Part shown: one piece after another, positions 38,825 to 49,375 of the stretch | Layout of the letters: each line of letters opens with the position of its first letter | Numbering within the stretch: the first letter of the stretch is position 1 | Assembly: GCF_023284005.1 (NCBI RefSeq) | Contig: NZ_JAKIKS010000029.1 | Span: 1 to 52,800 of the forward strand | Length of the DNA: 52,800 bases | Direction: 5' to 3' | DNA from: Shewanella surugensis | Lineage (GTDB): Bacteria > Pseudomonadota > Gammaproteobacteria > Enterobacterales > Shewanellaceae | Program-made: the position numbers and the translations under genes | The notes under the pieces: model-generated | What the model was told of the DNA's origin: nothing | The model's database searches: none | The model's input: only the letters and a program-made list of their open reading frames with translations

Positions 38825-40156
38825 TTACACTAAGTTTCTCACCGCTTCGGCAATAAAATGAGCATGTTCGGTCACTTTACCCTTTTCATCTCCTTCGACC
38901 ATCACGCGCAATAAAGGCTCCGTACCCGATTTTCTCAATAATACTCGACCTCGAGCACCTAACTGTGTTTCAACCGCTTCTTTAGCCGCTAAGACTTGAT
39001 GCGATGATAAAGGATCACTACCCCCTTCAAAACGAACATTAACAAGTACTTGTGGCAACATACTCATTTTAGCAGTCAATGATTCAAGACTCTGACCACT
39101 GCGTTGCATCGCAGCCAACACGAGGATACCAGCAACAATACCATCACCCGTAGTGCCATGATCTAAATTCAAAATATGACCCGAATTCTCTCCGCCAATG
39201 CGCCAATCATGTTCTTTTAGTAGTTCCATAACATAGCGGTCGCCCACTTTGGAGCGCGCAAAAGGAATGCCTAAGTCTTTAAGAGCCAACTCTAAGCCTA
39301 AATTAGACATTAAGGTACCGACAACACCGCCGCGTAACACCCCCCGAGATTTTGCGTCGCTCGCTAAAATATAAAGAATTTCATCACCATCGATCACACG
39401 GCCTTGCCTGTCAACCATCATGATACGATCGCCATCACCATCAATGGCAATCCCTAAGTCAGCATGTTCTGCGATCACCGTTTCACAGATTTTCCCCATG
39501 GATGTCGCGCCAACTTCATGATTGATATTGAGTCCATCAGGCTTATCGCCAATCGCTATCACTTCAGCCCCTAATTCTCTAAACACATTAGGGGCAATAT
39601 GATAGGTCGCACCATGGGCGCAATCGACAACAATTTTTAGCCCTTCGAGAGTTTGATCAGCAGGGAAGTGACTTTTACAATATTCAATATAGCGTCCGGC
39701 GGCATCATCGATACGGGACACCTTGCCCAGTAAATGCGACTCAACGCAAACAAGCGGCTTTTCAAGCTCAGCTTCAATCGCCAGCTCTACCGCATCATCA
39801 AGTTTGCTACCATCATTTGAAAAGAATTTAATCCCATTATCATAATAAGGATTGTGGGAGGCACTGATCACCACCCCCGCTTCAGCTCGAAAAGTACGCG
39901 TTAAATAGGCAATTGCAGGCGTTGGCATCGGTCCGACTAACATCACATTAAGTCCGGCAGCACTTAAACCCGCTTCCATTGCAGACTCAAACAAATAACC
40001 CGAAATACGTGTATCTTTACCTATAATTACTTTTTTTGTGCCCGCACGGGACAGCACTCGACCTGCCGCCCAGCCTAATTTCAACGCTAATTCAGGCGTC
40101 ATTTTTCCAGCGCCTACCTTGCCACGAATACCATCCGTACCAAAAAATTTTCTCAC
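38825..40156 (-). CDS. glmM: Phosphoglucosamine mutase
   Basis: GlmM converts glucosamine-6-phosphate to glucosamine-1-phosphate for peptidoglycan and LPS. The phosphohexomutase motifs are intact: [18 protein letters not shown] (phosphoserine), [13 protein letters not shown] (metal), [12 protein letters not shown] (sugar) and [17 protein letters not shown] (phosphate). The best start is the GTG at 40156, with GGAG six bases ahead, giving 443 residues, near the E. coli length. An ATG four codons upstream and a TTG eight codons upstream lack such a site. It follows folP, as in E. coli. Confidence 0.97.
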   Translation of the reverse strand: MRKFFGTDGIRGKVGAGKMTPELALKLGWAAGRVLSRAGTKKVIIGKDTRISGYLFESAMEAGLSAAGLNVMLVGPMPTPAIAYLTRTFRAEAGVVISASHNPYYDNGIKFFSNDGSKLDDAVELAIEAELEKPLVCVESHLLGKVSRIDDAAGRYIEYCKSHFPADQTLEGLKIVVDCAHGATYHIAPNVFRELGAEVIAIGDKPDGLNINHEVGATSMGKICETVIAEHADLGIAIDGDGDRIMMVDRQGRVIDGDEILYILASDAKSRGVLRGGVVGTLMSNLGLELALKDLGIPFARSKVGDRYVMELLKEHDWRIGGENSGHILNLDHGTTGDGIVAGILVLAAMQRSGQSLESLTAKMSMLPQVLVNVRFEGGSDPLSSHQVLAAKEAVETQLGARGRVLLRKSGTEPLLRVMVEGDEKGKVTEHAHFIAEAVRNLV

Positions 40157-40304
40157 TTTACGCTCCATTAAAGGGTTCAATCACTAAACCCATCCTTTTA
40201 TATGCCAATGATTGATATCACTAAGCTAGATGTTGCCTATTCAGCTCGTTTGAATATCGCATACGCCAAAAATAAAATGGCTGACTGTAATCAGCTCGAG
40301 GTGA

Positions 40305-41153
40305 TTATTCTAACACTTCAAACCGTTTCGTTTCATTCAATACTTTTAAAACATCTTGGGTTTCTAATACATCGTGAACCCGTAAAATATGTGCACCCGC
40401 TTGAACAGCGAGTATGTTTCCCGCTAAGCTTGCAGGCAACCGTTGTGATACATCCCGATCAAGTAAATGACCAAACATGCTCTTACGTGACAAGCCAATT
40501 AATAAGGGCAATTGAAATACATTAAATTCCGATAATCGCCCCAATAGCTCAAAATTATGCCCTAAGCTTTTACCAAAACCAAATCCCGGATCAAGAATAA
40601 TATGCTCACGCTTAATCCCTGCTTCAATACAAGCTTGAATTCTTTGTTGAAAAAAATCTTTTACTGCCTGGATCACATCTTGATATTGCGGTGATGCCTG
40701 CATATTTTTAGGCTCCCCCTGCATATGCATCAAACACACAGGGATCTGTAAACTCGCCGCCATCTCAAGTGCATTGGGCGCTTGAAGCCCACGTACATCA
40801 TTAATTAAATCCGCGCCTGCGGCAACGGCTCTTTCCATCACTTCAGGCTTACTGGTATCAATAGAAATCCATACCGATTTATATTTACGACTAATATACT
40901 CAATAAGCGGGATCACGCGAGCTAGTTCTTCTTGCGCGCTCACGACATCAGCACCGGGACGGGTAGACTCTCCGCCGATATCAATAATACTGGCACCTTC
41001 AGTGATTAATTTATCAGCCTGCTGACACGCATTGTCAAACTGAGAATAAGCCCCTCCATCAGAAAAAGAATCAGGAGTCACATTAACAATCCCCATCACT
41101 AAAGGAGACGTTAAGCTGAGTATTTTTTGCTTATTTTTTAATTCAAACACCAC
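40305..41153 (-). CDS. folP: Dihydropteroate synthase
   Basis: FolP condenses p-aminobenzoate with dihydropterin pyrophosphate in folate synthesis and is the target of sulfonamides. The 282-residue TIM barrel shows VMGIVNVTPDSFSDGG, IDIGGESTRPGAD, DLINDVRGL and the pterin-binding LDPGFGFGKS. It lies between ftsH and glmM, the conserved gammaproteobacterial order. The ftsH terminator precedes it. Confidence 0.98.
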   Translation of the reverse strand: MVFELKNKQKILSLTSPLVMGIVNVTPDSFSDGGAYSQFDNACQQADKLITEGASIIDIGGESTRPGADVVSAQEELARVIPLIEYISRKYKSVWISIDTSKPEVMERAVAAGADLINDVRGLQAPNALEMAASLQIPVCLMHMQGEPKNMQASPQYQDVIQAVKDFFQQRIQACIEAGIKREHIILDPGFGFGKSLGHNFELLGRLSEFNVFQLPLLIGLSRKSMFGHLLDRDVSQRLPASLAGNILAVQAGAHILRVHDVLETQDVLKVLNETKRFEVLE

Positions 41154-41224
41154 ACCATCACTCCATACCCAAGCATATTGAAATGTTATCTACAAAGCCG
41201 TTAATGTTTCTTCGGTATAAACAA

Positions 41225-41247
41225 GAAAACCCCATAAAGGGGTTTTC
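41225..41247 (-). terminator. Rho-independent terminator of ftsH
   Basis: GAAAACCCC and GGGGTTTTC form a perfect 9-bp stem with a 5-base loop, 18 bases after the ftsH stop. On the minus strand the TTTTC arm provides the T-rich tail. Confidence 0.85.
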
Positions 41248-41264
41248 TTTCACTTACAAAAAGC

Positions 41265-43244
41265 TTATTTAACAGGCGACTCTTGAGTATCACCTTTATC
41301 ATCAGGTTTCACATCTGAAGATGTTTCATCTGTATCGGTTGGCTCAACAGTTTGCGTTGGTACTGGCTCTGCATCGTTATCAGCATCACTCTCCCCATTC
41401 TCTTTCGCGTTGTCTTCATCTCTTTGCCATTCAGCAGGCTTACGTACTTCGCGCCTTTCCATGAGATCGCTAATTTGATCCGAATCAATGGTTTCATATT
41501 TCATTAACGCATCTTTCATCGCATGTAATATGTCCATATTCTCATTTAAGAATCGACTCGCTCTGCCATAGTTATTTTCAATGATCAGCTTCACTTCAGC
41601 ATCAATAAGACTGGCAGTCTCATCTGACATATGTTGGGTTTTACCCATACTACGGCCTAAGAACACTTCATTTTCATCTTCAGCGTAAAGTACTGGCCCT
41701 AACTTTTCAGAAAAGCCCCATTGCGTCACCATATTACGCGCAATAGAAGTCGCATATTTAATGTCTTGAGAGGCGCCAGTAGACACTTTCTCACTACCAT
41801 AAATAATCTCTTCGGCAAGACGTCCACCATAAGCCACTGAAATTTGGCTCTCTAGTTTACGTCTACTTTGGCTGATTTGATCGGCTTCGGGTAAGAAGAA
41901 AGTCACCCCTAATGCACGACCACGTGGAATAATAGTCACTTTATGCACAGGATCGTGCTCGGGTACTAAACACCCCACAAGGGCATGACCCGCTTCATGA
42001 TAAGCCGTCATTTCTTTTTCTTCTTCAGACATCACCATAGTGCGGCGCTCGGCGCCCATCATGATTTTATCTTTTGCACTTTCAAACTCTTCCATGCCGA
42101 CGATACGGCGATTACCACGTGCAGCAAAGAGTGCAGCCTCATTAACAAGGTTGGCTAAATCCGCCCCCGAAAATCCAGGCGTACCCCGCGCAATCACACT
42201 CGCTTTTACGCCATCACCTAAAGGCACTTTACGCATGTGCACTTTCAAGATTTGCTCACGGCCACGCACATCCGGTAAGCCAACAACGACTTGACGGTCG
42301 AAACGACCCGGACGTAACAATGCTGAATCCAATACATCAGGACGGTTGGTTGCTGCAATGACGATGACACCTTCATTGCCTTCGAAACCATCCATTTCAA
42401 CCAACAATTGGTTCAATGTTTGCTCACGCTCATCATGCCCACCACCGACGCCTGCGCCGCGTTGGCGACCCACGGCATCGATTTCATCAATAAAGATGAT
42501 ACAAGGTGATGATTTTTTGGCTTGTTCGAACATGTCACGTACACGCGATGCACCGACACCCACAAACATTTCAACAAAATCAGAACCAGAAATCGTAAAG
42601 AATGGCACTTTCGCTTCACCAGCAATCGCTTTTGCTAGCAAGGTTTTACCCGTACCAGGTGGGCCGACTAACAGCACCCCCGTAGGAATACGACCACCAA
42701 GCTTCTGAAAACGCGTAGGCTCTTTTAAATAATCAACCAGTTCTTTCACATCTTCTTTAGCTTCATCACAACCGGCAACGTCAGCAAACGTGGTTTTAAT
42801 TTGTTCCTCGCCTATCAATTTGGCTTTACTCTTACCAAATGACATCGCGCCTTTCCCCCCTCCGCCTTGCATATGACGCATGAAGAAAATCCATACCCCG
42901 ATCAGCAATAACATCGGGAACCACGAAATGAATATTTGAGTTAGAAAGCCTGATTTCTCGGCCTCTTGCCCTTCCATTTTTACGCCTTTACGGTCAAGAT
43001 CATTAATCAAATCTTGATCATAAATTGGCATAATAGTGGTAAACTTATCACCATTGGTTTTGGTTCCATCGATAGTCCGTTGATCACTCTGTATTTGAAC
43101 TGCTCCTATCTGCCCAGTACGTACATCGTCTAAGAAAGTGGAATAATCCATCTTCTGCGTCGAAGAAGAAGAGGGGGAATAGCCCTGGAAGACTGATATC
43201 AACACCACAGCGATAACAACCCAGAGAATTAAATTTTTTGCCAT
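41265..43244 (-). CDS. ftsH: ATP-dependent zinc metalloprotease FtsH
   Basis: FtsH is the membrane AAA+ protease for misfolded membrane proteins, LpxC and other regulators. Two transmembrane helices (about 4-19 and 105-130) flank a periplasmic domain. The Walker [10 protein letters not shown] is at about residues 193-201, the second-region-of-homology [21 protein letters not shown] follows, and the zinc site [12 protein letters not shown] is in the protease domain. The acidic C-terminal tail is long. The start at 43244 ([14 protein letters not shown]) matches the family; the frame extends eight codons further. It follows rlmE, as in E. coli. Confidence 0.98.
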   Translation of the reverse strand: MAKNLILWVVIAVVLISVFQGYSPSSSSTQKMDYSTFLDDVRTGQIGAVQIQSDQRTIDGTKTNGDKFTTIMPIYDQDLINDLDRKGVKMEGQEAEKSGFLTQIFISWFPMLLLIGVWIFFMRHMQGGGGKGAMSFGKSKAKLIGEEQIKTTFADVAGCDEAKEDVKELVDYLKEPTRFQKLGGRIPTGVLLVGPPGTGKTLLAKAIAGEAKVPFFTISGSDFVEMFVGVGASRVRDMFEQAKKSSPCIIFIDEIDAVGRQRGAGVGGGHDEREQTLNQLLVEMDGFEGNEGVIVIAATNRPDVLDSALLRPGRFDRQVVVGLPDVRGREQILKVHMRKVPLGDGVKASVIARGTPGFSGADLANLVNEAALFAARGNRRIVGMEEFESAKDKIMMGAERRTMVMSEEEKEMTAYHEAGHALVGCLVPEHDPVHKVTIIPRGRALGVTFFLPEADQISQSRRKLESQISVAYGGRLAEEIIYGSEKVSTGASQDIKYATSIARNMVTQWGFSEKLGPVLYAEDENEVFLGRSMGKTQHMSDETASLIDAEVKLIIENNYGRASRFLNENMDILHAMKDALMKYETIDSDQISDLMERREVRKPAEWQRDEDNAKENGESDADNDAEPVPTQTVEPTDTDETSSDVKPDDKGDTQESPVK

Positions 43245-43299
43245 ATCACTCAAATTACTAGACCTCATTTTCAGTCTTTCGGTTACTAACGTTAGGGTA

Positions 43300-43929
43300 C
43301 TACAACTTGTACCCTGTCGCCACTAAATAGACTTCACGCGATCGAGCACGTGAAGAGTCTGGCTTACGGGTTTTTACAGTTTTAAATGCTTGTTTCACGG
43401 CTTTCATATAGTCATCAAAGCCTTCCCCCTGAAAAACTTTAACGGCAAAACAACCATTTGGTGCCAATACTTGATGGCACATCTCTAATGCTAACTCAAC
43501 TAAATACATGGCTCTGGGCTGATCAACACCACCCGCACCACTCATGTTAGGTGCCATATCTGAAAGCACGACATCGACTTTTGCATCACCTACGCGGGTT
43601 AGCAGGGCCTCTAACACTTTTTCCTCACGAAAATCACCCTGTAAAAAATCCACACCGACGATGGGATCCATCGGGAGAATATCACAAGCGATGACTTTTC
43701 CTGAGTCTCCAGCCAATTTAACCGCCACCTGAGACCAACCTCCAGGGGCGGCACCTAAATCCACCACAGTCATACCGGGACGGATTAATTTATCCTTCTC
43801 TTGGATTTCTTCAATTTTAAACGCGGCACGCGAACGTAAACCTCGTTTCTGAGCTAATTTAACATAATGATCATCAAAATGTTCTTGCATCCAACGAGAG
43901 GAGCTCGCTGTTCGTTTTTTACCTGACAT
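43300..43929 (-). CDS. rlmE: 23S rRNA (uridine(2552)-2'-O)-methyltransferase
   Basis: RlmE (RrmJ/FtsJ) methylates U2552 of 23S rRNA late in 50S assembly. The 209 residues contain the SAM motif [15 protein letters not shown] and the catalytic Asp in [13 protein letters not shown]. The catalytic Lys lies in [11 protein letters not shown]. It is divergent from yhbY, another 50S assembly factor, and leads the rlmE-ftsH unit. Confidence 0.98.
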   Translation of the reverse strand: MSGKKRTASSSRWMQEHFDDHYVKLAQKRGLRSRAAFKIEEIQEKDKLIRPGMTVVDLGAAPGGWSQVAVKLAGDSGKVIACDILPMDPIVGVDFLQGDFREEKVLEALLTRVGDAKVDVVLSDMAPNMSGAGGVDQPRAMYLVELALEMCHQVLAPNGCFAVKVFQGEGFDDYMKAVKQAFKTVKTRKPDSSRARSREVYLVATGYKL

Positions 43930-44021
43930 TTAAAAATCCGCAACAAATGAGAGTTACATAAGGGCTATATAAGGGTAGAATAGCGTCTTTTCAACAGTAA
44001 CTCAGCATAAAGTTGGTATAA

Positions 44022-44324
44022 ATGAACTTAACAACCAAACAAAAACAGCACTTAAAAGGCTTAGCACATAGTTTAAAGCCCGTAGTGATGCTTGGTTCTA
44101 ACGGTCTGACTGAAGGTGTACTGGCTGAAATTGATAGCGCACTCTCTCATCATGAACTAATCAAAGTGAAAGTAGCCTCTGCTGATAGAGAGCTAAAAAA
44201 TGCAATCGTCGATGCCATTATCCGTGAGACACAAGCCGTAAAAGTACAATTTATTGGTCATATCCTAGTCTTATTCCGTCAATCCGAAGAAATGAAAATA
44301 GCCATACCGCAAGCGCGTAAATAG
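44022..44324 (+). CDS. yhbY: RNA-binding protein YhbY (CRS1/YhbY family)
   Basis: The 100-residue protein is a KH-like single-domain RNA-binding factor associated with pre-50S particles in E. coli. It begins MNLTTKQKQHLKGLAHSLKP and contains the family's VVMLGSNGLTEGVLAEID and the GHILVLFRQS end. The gene is divergent from rlmE over a 92-bp shared promoter region and is followed at once by a strong terminator, so it stands alone. Confidence 0.96.
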   Translation: MNLTTKQKQHLKGLAHSLKPVVMLGSNGLTEGVLAEIDSALSHHELIKVKVASADRELKNAIVDAIIRETQAVKVQFIGHILVLFRQSEEMKIAIPQARK

Positions 44325-44347
44325 GTTAACACTTTTATTTCAATAAT

Positions 44348-44377
44348 AAAAAGCCGCTAGTCAATAGCGGCTTTTTT
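44348..44377. terminator. Bidirectional terminator between yhbY and secF
   Basis: AAAAAGCCGCTA and TAGCGGCTTTTTT are perfect inverted repeats with a 5-base loop and T-runs on both strands. It lies between the convergent yhbY and secF genes. Confidence 0.9.
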
Positions 44378-44473
44378 CATTTTCAATCCGAATTTAAGAT
44401 AGAAGGCCGATACTGTAAATAAGTTTACACCTTCAAGACTCATCAGTAAATAAACCCACTGGCTAAAATCGTA

Positions 44474-45397
44474 TTATGGCGTTTCGGGTATCGCTTCGAC
44501 TTTGTAATGTGCTGGCAGTAAACCCAGTTTTTCGGGTAATACTGTCCCCACTGAAATCGATGACCACGTCCCTACCAAAATACCAATAAACATGGCAATG
44601 GAGAAACCTTGCAACGGCTCACCTCCCATTATCCATAATGCGACAACAGTCATTAATGTTGTCCCCGATGTCACCATGGTACGAGAAAATGTGGCCACAA
44701 CCGCTTCATTATTCACATCAACCGTCTTGGCCTTGGGCCTTAATATCAACACTTCTCTAATTCTATCGGCAATAATAATAGAATCATTCAATGAATAGCC
44801 TAAGATGGCCAACAACGCTGCCAACACCGTGAGATTAAACTCCATTTGACTCAATGAGAAAAAAGCCAACACGAAGATCACATCATGCACAAGTGCACAT
44901 AATGAGCCTGCAGCCAAACGCCACTCGAAACGATAGCTGAGATAGCCCAAAATACACAGCATGGCGATGAGTAAGGCTAACCCGCCTTGTTCGGCTAATT
45001 CCTGCCCAACCTGTGGTCCAACCACACTCGAATTGATCAGTTTTACGTTGTTATCTAACGGACTCAAGACTTGTTTGACATCGAGCACCGCAGAATTACT
45101 GTCTGTCGAATCAATACTTTTTACACTATCAGGCAAACCATAGCGGATCACCCAACGTCCAGGCTCCCCAGCAGAAATAACGCTCACATCTTGTTTCGAT
45201 GCCGCATTCATTAATGGCTGAATTTCACTTGCCGTGATCTTCGGACTCATGGTCACTTCAGCCACCACTCCGCCGGTAAAATCCAAGCCCCAGTTAAAGC
45301 CTTTGACTGAAATAATGGCCAGCGAAAGGATCACTATAATCACTGAAATTAAGCTAGACAGATGACGCCACTTCGTTAATCTATTAATATTTTTCAT
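44474..45397 (-). CDS. secF: Protein translocase subunit SecF
   Basis: SecF with SecD uses the proton gradient to help proteins through SecYEG. The 307 residues contain six hydrophobic helices, the FNWGLDFTGGVVAEV segment after the first helix, and the conserved ALLAILGYSLNDSIIIADRIRE of helix 4-5. It begins three bases after secD ends. The genome may hold a second secDF beside yajC, since that linkage is missing here. Confidence 0.95.
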   Translation of the reverse strand: MKNINRLTKWRHLSSLISVIIVILSLAIISVKGFNWGLDFTGGVVAEVTMSPKITASEIQPLMNAASKQDVSVISAGEPGRWVIRYGLPDSVKSIDSTDSNSAVLDVKQVLSPLDNNVKLINSSVVGPQVGQELAEQGGLALLIAMLCILGYLSYRFEWRLAAGSLCALVHDVIFVLAFFSLSQMEFNLTVLAALLAILGYSLNDSIIIADRIREVLILRPKAKTVDVNNEAVVATFSRTMVTSGTTLMTVVALWIMGGEPLQGFSIAMFIGILVGTWSSISVGTVLPEKLGLLPAHYKVEAIPETP

Positions 45398-45400
45398 GAA

Positions 45401-47215
45401 TTACACCCTCAGATTACGCTTTGTGTTACGCCCATACACCATATTAATGATGACTCTCGAAGCAAAAATGCCCGTAAACATACTGGTTAGTAAACCTAAG
45501 CCTAATGTCAGCGCAAAGCCTTGAATTGGCCCATTACCAATGGCGTATAACACCACCGCAGTGATCATCGTGGTAAAGTTCGCATCAATGATGGTCGAAA
45601 AGGCACTGTCAAAACCTCGGTCAATTGACTGGGCAAAGCTTCTTCCTTCTTTCATCTTATCCTTGATACGTTCAAAAATAATCACATTGGTATCCACGGC
45701 CATGCCCACCGTTAACACTAACCCCGCAATACCCGGTAAGGTTAAAACCGCCCCGGGGATCAGCGCCAGTAAACCAAATAGTAGTACCATGTTACCGATT
45801 AAGGCCACATTCGCGACCCAACCTAAACGTCGGTACCAAAGCGCCATGAACAGCAAGGTGATGCTGATCCCAAGGCCTAATGCCGCAAAACCATTTTCAA
45901 TATTTTCAGCCCCCAAACTTGGGCCAATGGTGCGCTCTTCAACCATTAACACTGGTGCCGTCATCGAACCCGCTCTTAATAGCAAGGCCAATTGTTGCGC
46001 TTCTTGATAGTTACCCGCTCCCGTAATTCTAAAGCGATCGCCCAATTGTGATTGGATAGTGGCGACACTAATAATCTCGGTTTTTTGTTGCGCTTTGCCA
46101 TTGAGATCGCGACTGTATTCGCTATAGGCCGTCGCCATTGGATTACCGACATTGGCACGAGAAAAATCAGACATGATTTTTCCACCTTCACTGTCTAAGG
46201 TAATATTCACTTCCGCTCTTCCCATCTCACCCATACCTGCTCGAGCATCGACAATATGCTCGCCTCCAAGCACAGGACGACGAGAAACAGAAACTGGCAT
46301 TCCCGCTTTATCCTTAATGACCTTAGTATTCACCGCGCCAGTATTTTTAACGGCATAAAAGGCTAAGCTTGCCGTCGCCCCAATCACATTCTTAGCCGCA
46401 GCAGGATCTTGTACCCCAGGGAGTTCGATACGAATGCGATGCTCGCCTTGACGCTGGACCATGGCTTCAGTGATCCCTAGTTGCTCAATTCGACTGCGCA
46501 TCACTTGCAAATTCTGCTGCACCGTTAAATTACGAATATTATCTTTTTCATCGGGTTTTAACACCAGTGCTAAACTCGAATCGCCAAAATTGGTGATTTG
46601 CCATTGAGAATAACTATTTTTAAGAAAAGTACGGAGCTCTCCTCGCACATCTTTGCCTGATAAGGTGATATGGATGCCTTGATCGGCTGCTTTTGTCACA
46701 CTTATCCCGCGTAATTTTTGTTCTCGAACAAATTGACGAATAGAATCGATAAGCTGACTTTGATGAGCGCTATAAACAGGATCGACATCCACATCTAATA
46801 AAAACTGCACGCCACCGCGTAAATCAAGCCCTAATTTAATCGGCTCAAAGCCCATATTCGTCAACCATGCCGGCGCTGCGGGGACTAAAGCCAATGTTAA
46901 TTGAGCGCTATCGGAAGCACTTTTCGCTAACAGATCTTTTGCTTGTGTTTGTTGCTGATCATCATCCAATACCACAATGGTATTTTTATCGTTTTGGCTA
47001 ATACGTTTAACCTTAATGCCAGCATCTTGCAGTTTAAGCTGTAAAGCCACTGGAGATTGGACGAGTCCTGATGTATTGCTGATCTGAACCGCGGCATCTT
47101 CTCCATACCAAGTGGGGAGCGCACTTAATAACATAATGATTAGAGTGACTATTAAGACGATATACTGCCATGCCGAATACTTATTCAGGATTTTATGTTT
47201 TTGTCGATTATTCAT
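45401..47215 (-). CDS. secD: Protein translocase subunit SecD
   Basis: SecD is the larger part of the SecDF complex. The protein of about 604 residues has an N-terminal membrane helix, the large periplasmic region with IKLGLDLRGGVQFLLDVD and RIRIELPGVQDPAAAKNVIG, and five C-terminal helices including VGMAVDTNVIIFERIKDKMK. I prefer the start at 47215 (MNNRQKHKILNKYS), with GAG four to five bases ahead, although an ATG three codons earlier is possible. Neither yajC nor tgt lies upstream. Confidence 0.95.
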   Translation of the reverse strand: MNNRQKHKILNKYSAWQYIVLIVTLIIMLLSALPTWYGEDAAVQISNTSGLVQSPVALQLKLQDAGIKVKRISQNDKNTIVVLDDDQQQTQAKDLLAKSASDSAQLTLALVPAAPAWLTNMGFEPIKLGLDLRGGVQFLLDVDVDPVYSAHQSQLIDSIRQFVREQKLRGISVTKAADQGIHITLSGKDVRGELRTFLKNSYSQWQITNFGDSSLALVLKPDEKDNIRNLTVQQNLQVMRSRIEQLGITEAMVQRQGEHRIRIELPGVQDPAAAKNVIGATASLAFYAVKNTGAVNTKVIKDKAGMPVSVSRRPVLGGEHIVDARAGMGEMGRAEVNITLDSEGGKIMSDFSRANVGNPMATAYSEYSRDLNGKAQQKTEIISVATIQSQLGDRFRITGAGNYQEAQQLALLLRAGSMTAPVLMVEERTIGPSLGAENIENGFAALGLGISITLLFMALWYRRLGWVANVALIGNMVLLFGLLALIPGAVLTLPGIAGLVLTVGMAVDTNVIIFERIKDKMKEGRSFAQSIDRGFDSAFSTIIDANFTTMITAVVLYAIGNGPIQGFALTLGLGLLTSMFTGIFASRVIINMVYGRNTKRNLRV

Positions 47216-47405
47216 AAATCTCATTACCTAATAACAGCAACAAATAGACTCATTGCTGTATTACTCATATTTGTAAATGGGTGAAAGCCTGAAGCAAACT
47301 AAAAAGAAATCATAAGCTCAACAAAGTCACGGTGCGCACAATGGCACCCCAATCCTTAAACGTTAAGGCAGCTTATGAAATGGGCTCTCTTTTTAGGCTA
47401 AAAAA

Positions 47406-48026
47406 TTAGGCGGTTTGATGAGTAAAACGATAAATGAGATTCGACTCTTTCCAGCCAGAAACACGGGCATTTTTGGAAAATGTCGTTAAAAACCAAGAAG
47501 GGTTATTTGCATCGATACGATACCCCACCATAAAACTCGGTGTAATGGGGGGCGAAAACTCAAATGCTAATAAGTATTGCGGCCTGATCTCGACAAGATC
47601 ATGCTGAATGAAATTAAAATAGGCCTGTGTCCCTATAGGAATAAACTTCGCACCTCTATTGACGGGGTTCGACTCTGAGGCAGGCTTAGGCTTAAATTTT
47701 ACTTGACTCACATGCTTTAAAGCCACTTTCGCCGCTACAGCATCAAAATGAGTTGCTGTTACTTTTTGAGTCGACAGAGACACAACCGATTTATTGACAG
47801 TCACCTTATCAGAAGAAAGTGACTGCACCGCTGAGGCACTTAAGCTTGAATGAAAGCTTGGACTTAGGCTTAAACGAGCACTAGAACTCTGATTTAAATG
47901 TGAAAGCAGACTGACATCACTGCTTACAACATTAGGCACGATGATTTGCTCCACGCAAGCGTAAGCATTGATGCTCAGCATCAATCCAATACACCATACT
48001 GCAATCACTTGCCTAAATAATTTCAA
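47406..48026 (-). CDS. Exported protein of unknown function, 206 aa
   Basis: I do not recognise this protein. It starts with a clear signal peptide (MKLFRQVIAVWCIGLMLSINAYA, then CVEQ). A Ser/Val-rich, low-complexity region of about 90 residues follows. A more regular C-terminal part has aromatic strands (YLLAFEFSPPITPSFMVGYRI and SWFLTTFSKNARVSGW). The Cys just after the signal is not in a good lipobox, so a soluble periplasmic location is likelier than a lipoprotein. It lies between secD and greA on the same strand with wide gaps, so it is probably transcribed alone. Confidence 0.6.
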   Translation of the reverse strand: MKLFRQVIAVWCIGLMLSINAYACVEQIIVPNVVSSDVSLLSHLNQSSSARLSLSPSFHSSLSASAVQSLSSDKVTVNKSVVSLSTQKVTATHFDAVAAKVALKHVSQVKFKPKPASESNPVNRGAKFIPIGTQAYFNFIQHDLVEIRPQYLLAFEFSPPITPSFMVGYRIDANNPSWFLTTFSKNARVSGWKESNLIYRFTHQTA

Positions 48027-48362
48027 TCGCTAATCCAATAATGTGAAGTTCAAGCCCATAATAGCAATTTACACACTCTTAAATGCCACTTTCTAATCTA
48101 AATCATCATGCTTAGCTCTGATGCTGCTTTCAAAACAAAACCGCTTCAATCACTTCCTACGTATTTTCTCTACAGCTGCAGAAATAACGATAGCGAAAAA
48201 CTAGACAACAAAATAAGATCGACAGAAATAAGCCCCCTGAGATAGAAATGAATAATACTCTCTTACTAACGAGATAACAATTAATACGGGGAAAGTCAGA
48301 AAAAACAGATACAAACAAACAACAAAAAACCACTAACGGGTAGCGGCTTTATCAACAAATAA
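48027..48362. other. Gap between the unknown exported protein and greA
   Basis: No coding frame or repeat stands out apart from the greA terminator at its right end. It should contain the promoter of the leftward gene ending at 47406. Confidence 0.4.
48323..48350 (-). terminator. Rho-independent terminator of greA
   Basis: On the minus strand AGCCGCTA, loop CCCGT, TAGTGGTT with one G-T pair is followed by TTTTTTG. It lies just past the greA stop. Confidence 0.75.
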
Positions 48363-48839
48363 TTAAATATAATCTACTTTAAGGATTTCATAATCTGTCT
48401 TACCCCCTGGGGTATCGATAGTAATTTCATCATCTTGATGCTTACCCACTAATCCCCTTGCGATGGGAGAGCTAACAGAAATCAAATTTTCTTTAATATT
48501 GGCTTCATCATCACCCACAATACGATAAGTCACTTCTTCATCCGTATCGATATTTAAAATGGTCACTGTCACGCCAAAAATCACTCGTCCTGTATTAGGC
48601 ATTTTAGTGACATCAATGATTTGGACATTAGAGAGCTTCCCTTCAATATCCCGCACTCTGGCTTCGCAAATCCCTTGTTCTTCACGCGCTGCATGATACT
48701 CGGCATTCTCTTTTAAATCACCGAGTTCTCTGGCTGTACCAATAGCCTCGGTAATTTTAGGGCGACGTTCAAACTTAAGATGATCTAATTCTGTACGTAA
48801 CAAATCCGCACCGATAACCGTCATTGGAACCTTATTCAT
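48363..48839 (-). CDS. greA: Transcription elongation factor GreA
   Basis: GreA rescues backtracked RNA polymerase by stimulating cleavage of the nascent RNA. The 158 residues contain the N-terminal coiled coil ([20 protein letters not shown]) and the tip residues in [20 protein letters not shown]. The C-terminal domain carries the family's [17 protein letters not shown] segment. A weak AGGAG lies 12 bases ahead of the ATG. A terminator follows. Confidence 0.97.
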   Translation of the reverse strand: MNKVPMTVIGADLLRTELDHLKFERRPKITEAIGTARELGDLKENAEYHAAREEQGICEARVRDIEGKLSNVQIIDVTKMPNTGRVIFGVTVTILNIDTDEEVTYRIVGDDEANIKENLISVSSPIARGLVGKHQDDEITIDTPGGKTDYEILKVDYI

Positions 48840-49197
48840 AATTCTCTTTCGTCTCCTTTAAAACAAAAGCACACTGTGTCGCAACACAATCAAATAATCT
48901 ATTACCCTTATTTTATACTCGGGATGGAATAAATGTATAGTCCAAAATGAGCAGAAGGAACATGAACCAGTGGATCTTGACGACAAAAAACAAAGACACT
49001 TACTTTATTGATCATTTATCCCAAACCCTATTGCTTTACTAAATAGCACACCACCTTACATCAGCAAGTCATTAATATCGTTCATTCCCAGCTAATGAAT
49101 ACTGAGTTCACACCTCATTTCGTTCACCAAAAAATCAATGTTAAATAACGAAAAAGCAACGCTTTGTAATCAACTCAGTCTTTTTTCAAGAATAATA

Positions 49198-49246
49198 TTG
49201 GATTTCATCTAAAGTAGAATTGTAATTGCAAATAATTATCATTACC
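49198..49246 (+). promoter_or_regulatory. Promoter with overlapping Fur box upstream of the TonB receptor
   Basis: TTGGAT (49198-49203) and TGTAAT (49221-49226) with a 17-base spacer make a good sigma-70 promoter. Directly after it, GCAAATAATTATCATTACC (49228-49246) matches 14 of 19 positions of the E. coli Fur consensus, covering the expected start of transcription. This predicts repression by Fur when iron is plentiful. The rest of 48840-49375 shows nothing else; the leader is about 140 bases long. Confidence 0.65.
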
Positions 49247-49375
49247 TTCACGCCAAATTGCATCAATTGGATAACGCTATCAACCTCCTTAAGTGAAGAT
49301 ATAAAGCGCATTCACTGATATTCAACCTCTTTAAATACATTTGGCCTTATCTAGGCATCTATCGAGACAGGAACA

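Noticed and set aside
41160..41180. Second copy of the left-edge palindromic element
   Set aside because: Only one arm-like half is present; no partner arm or internal hairpins follow.
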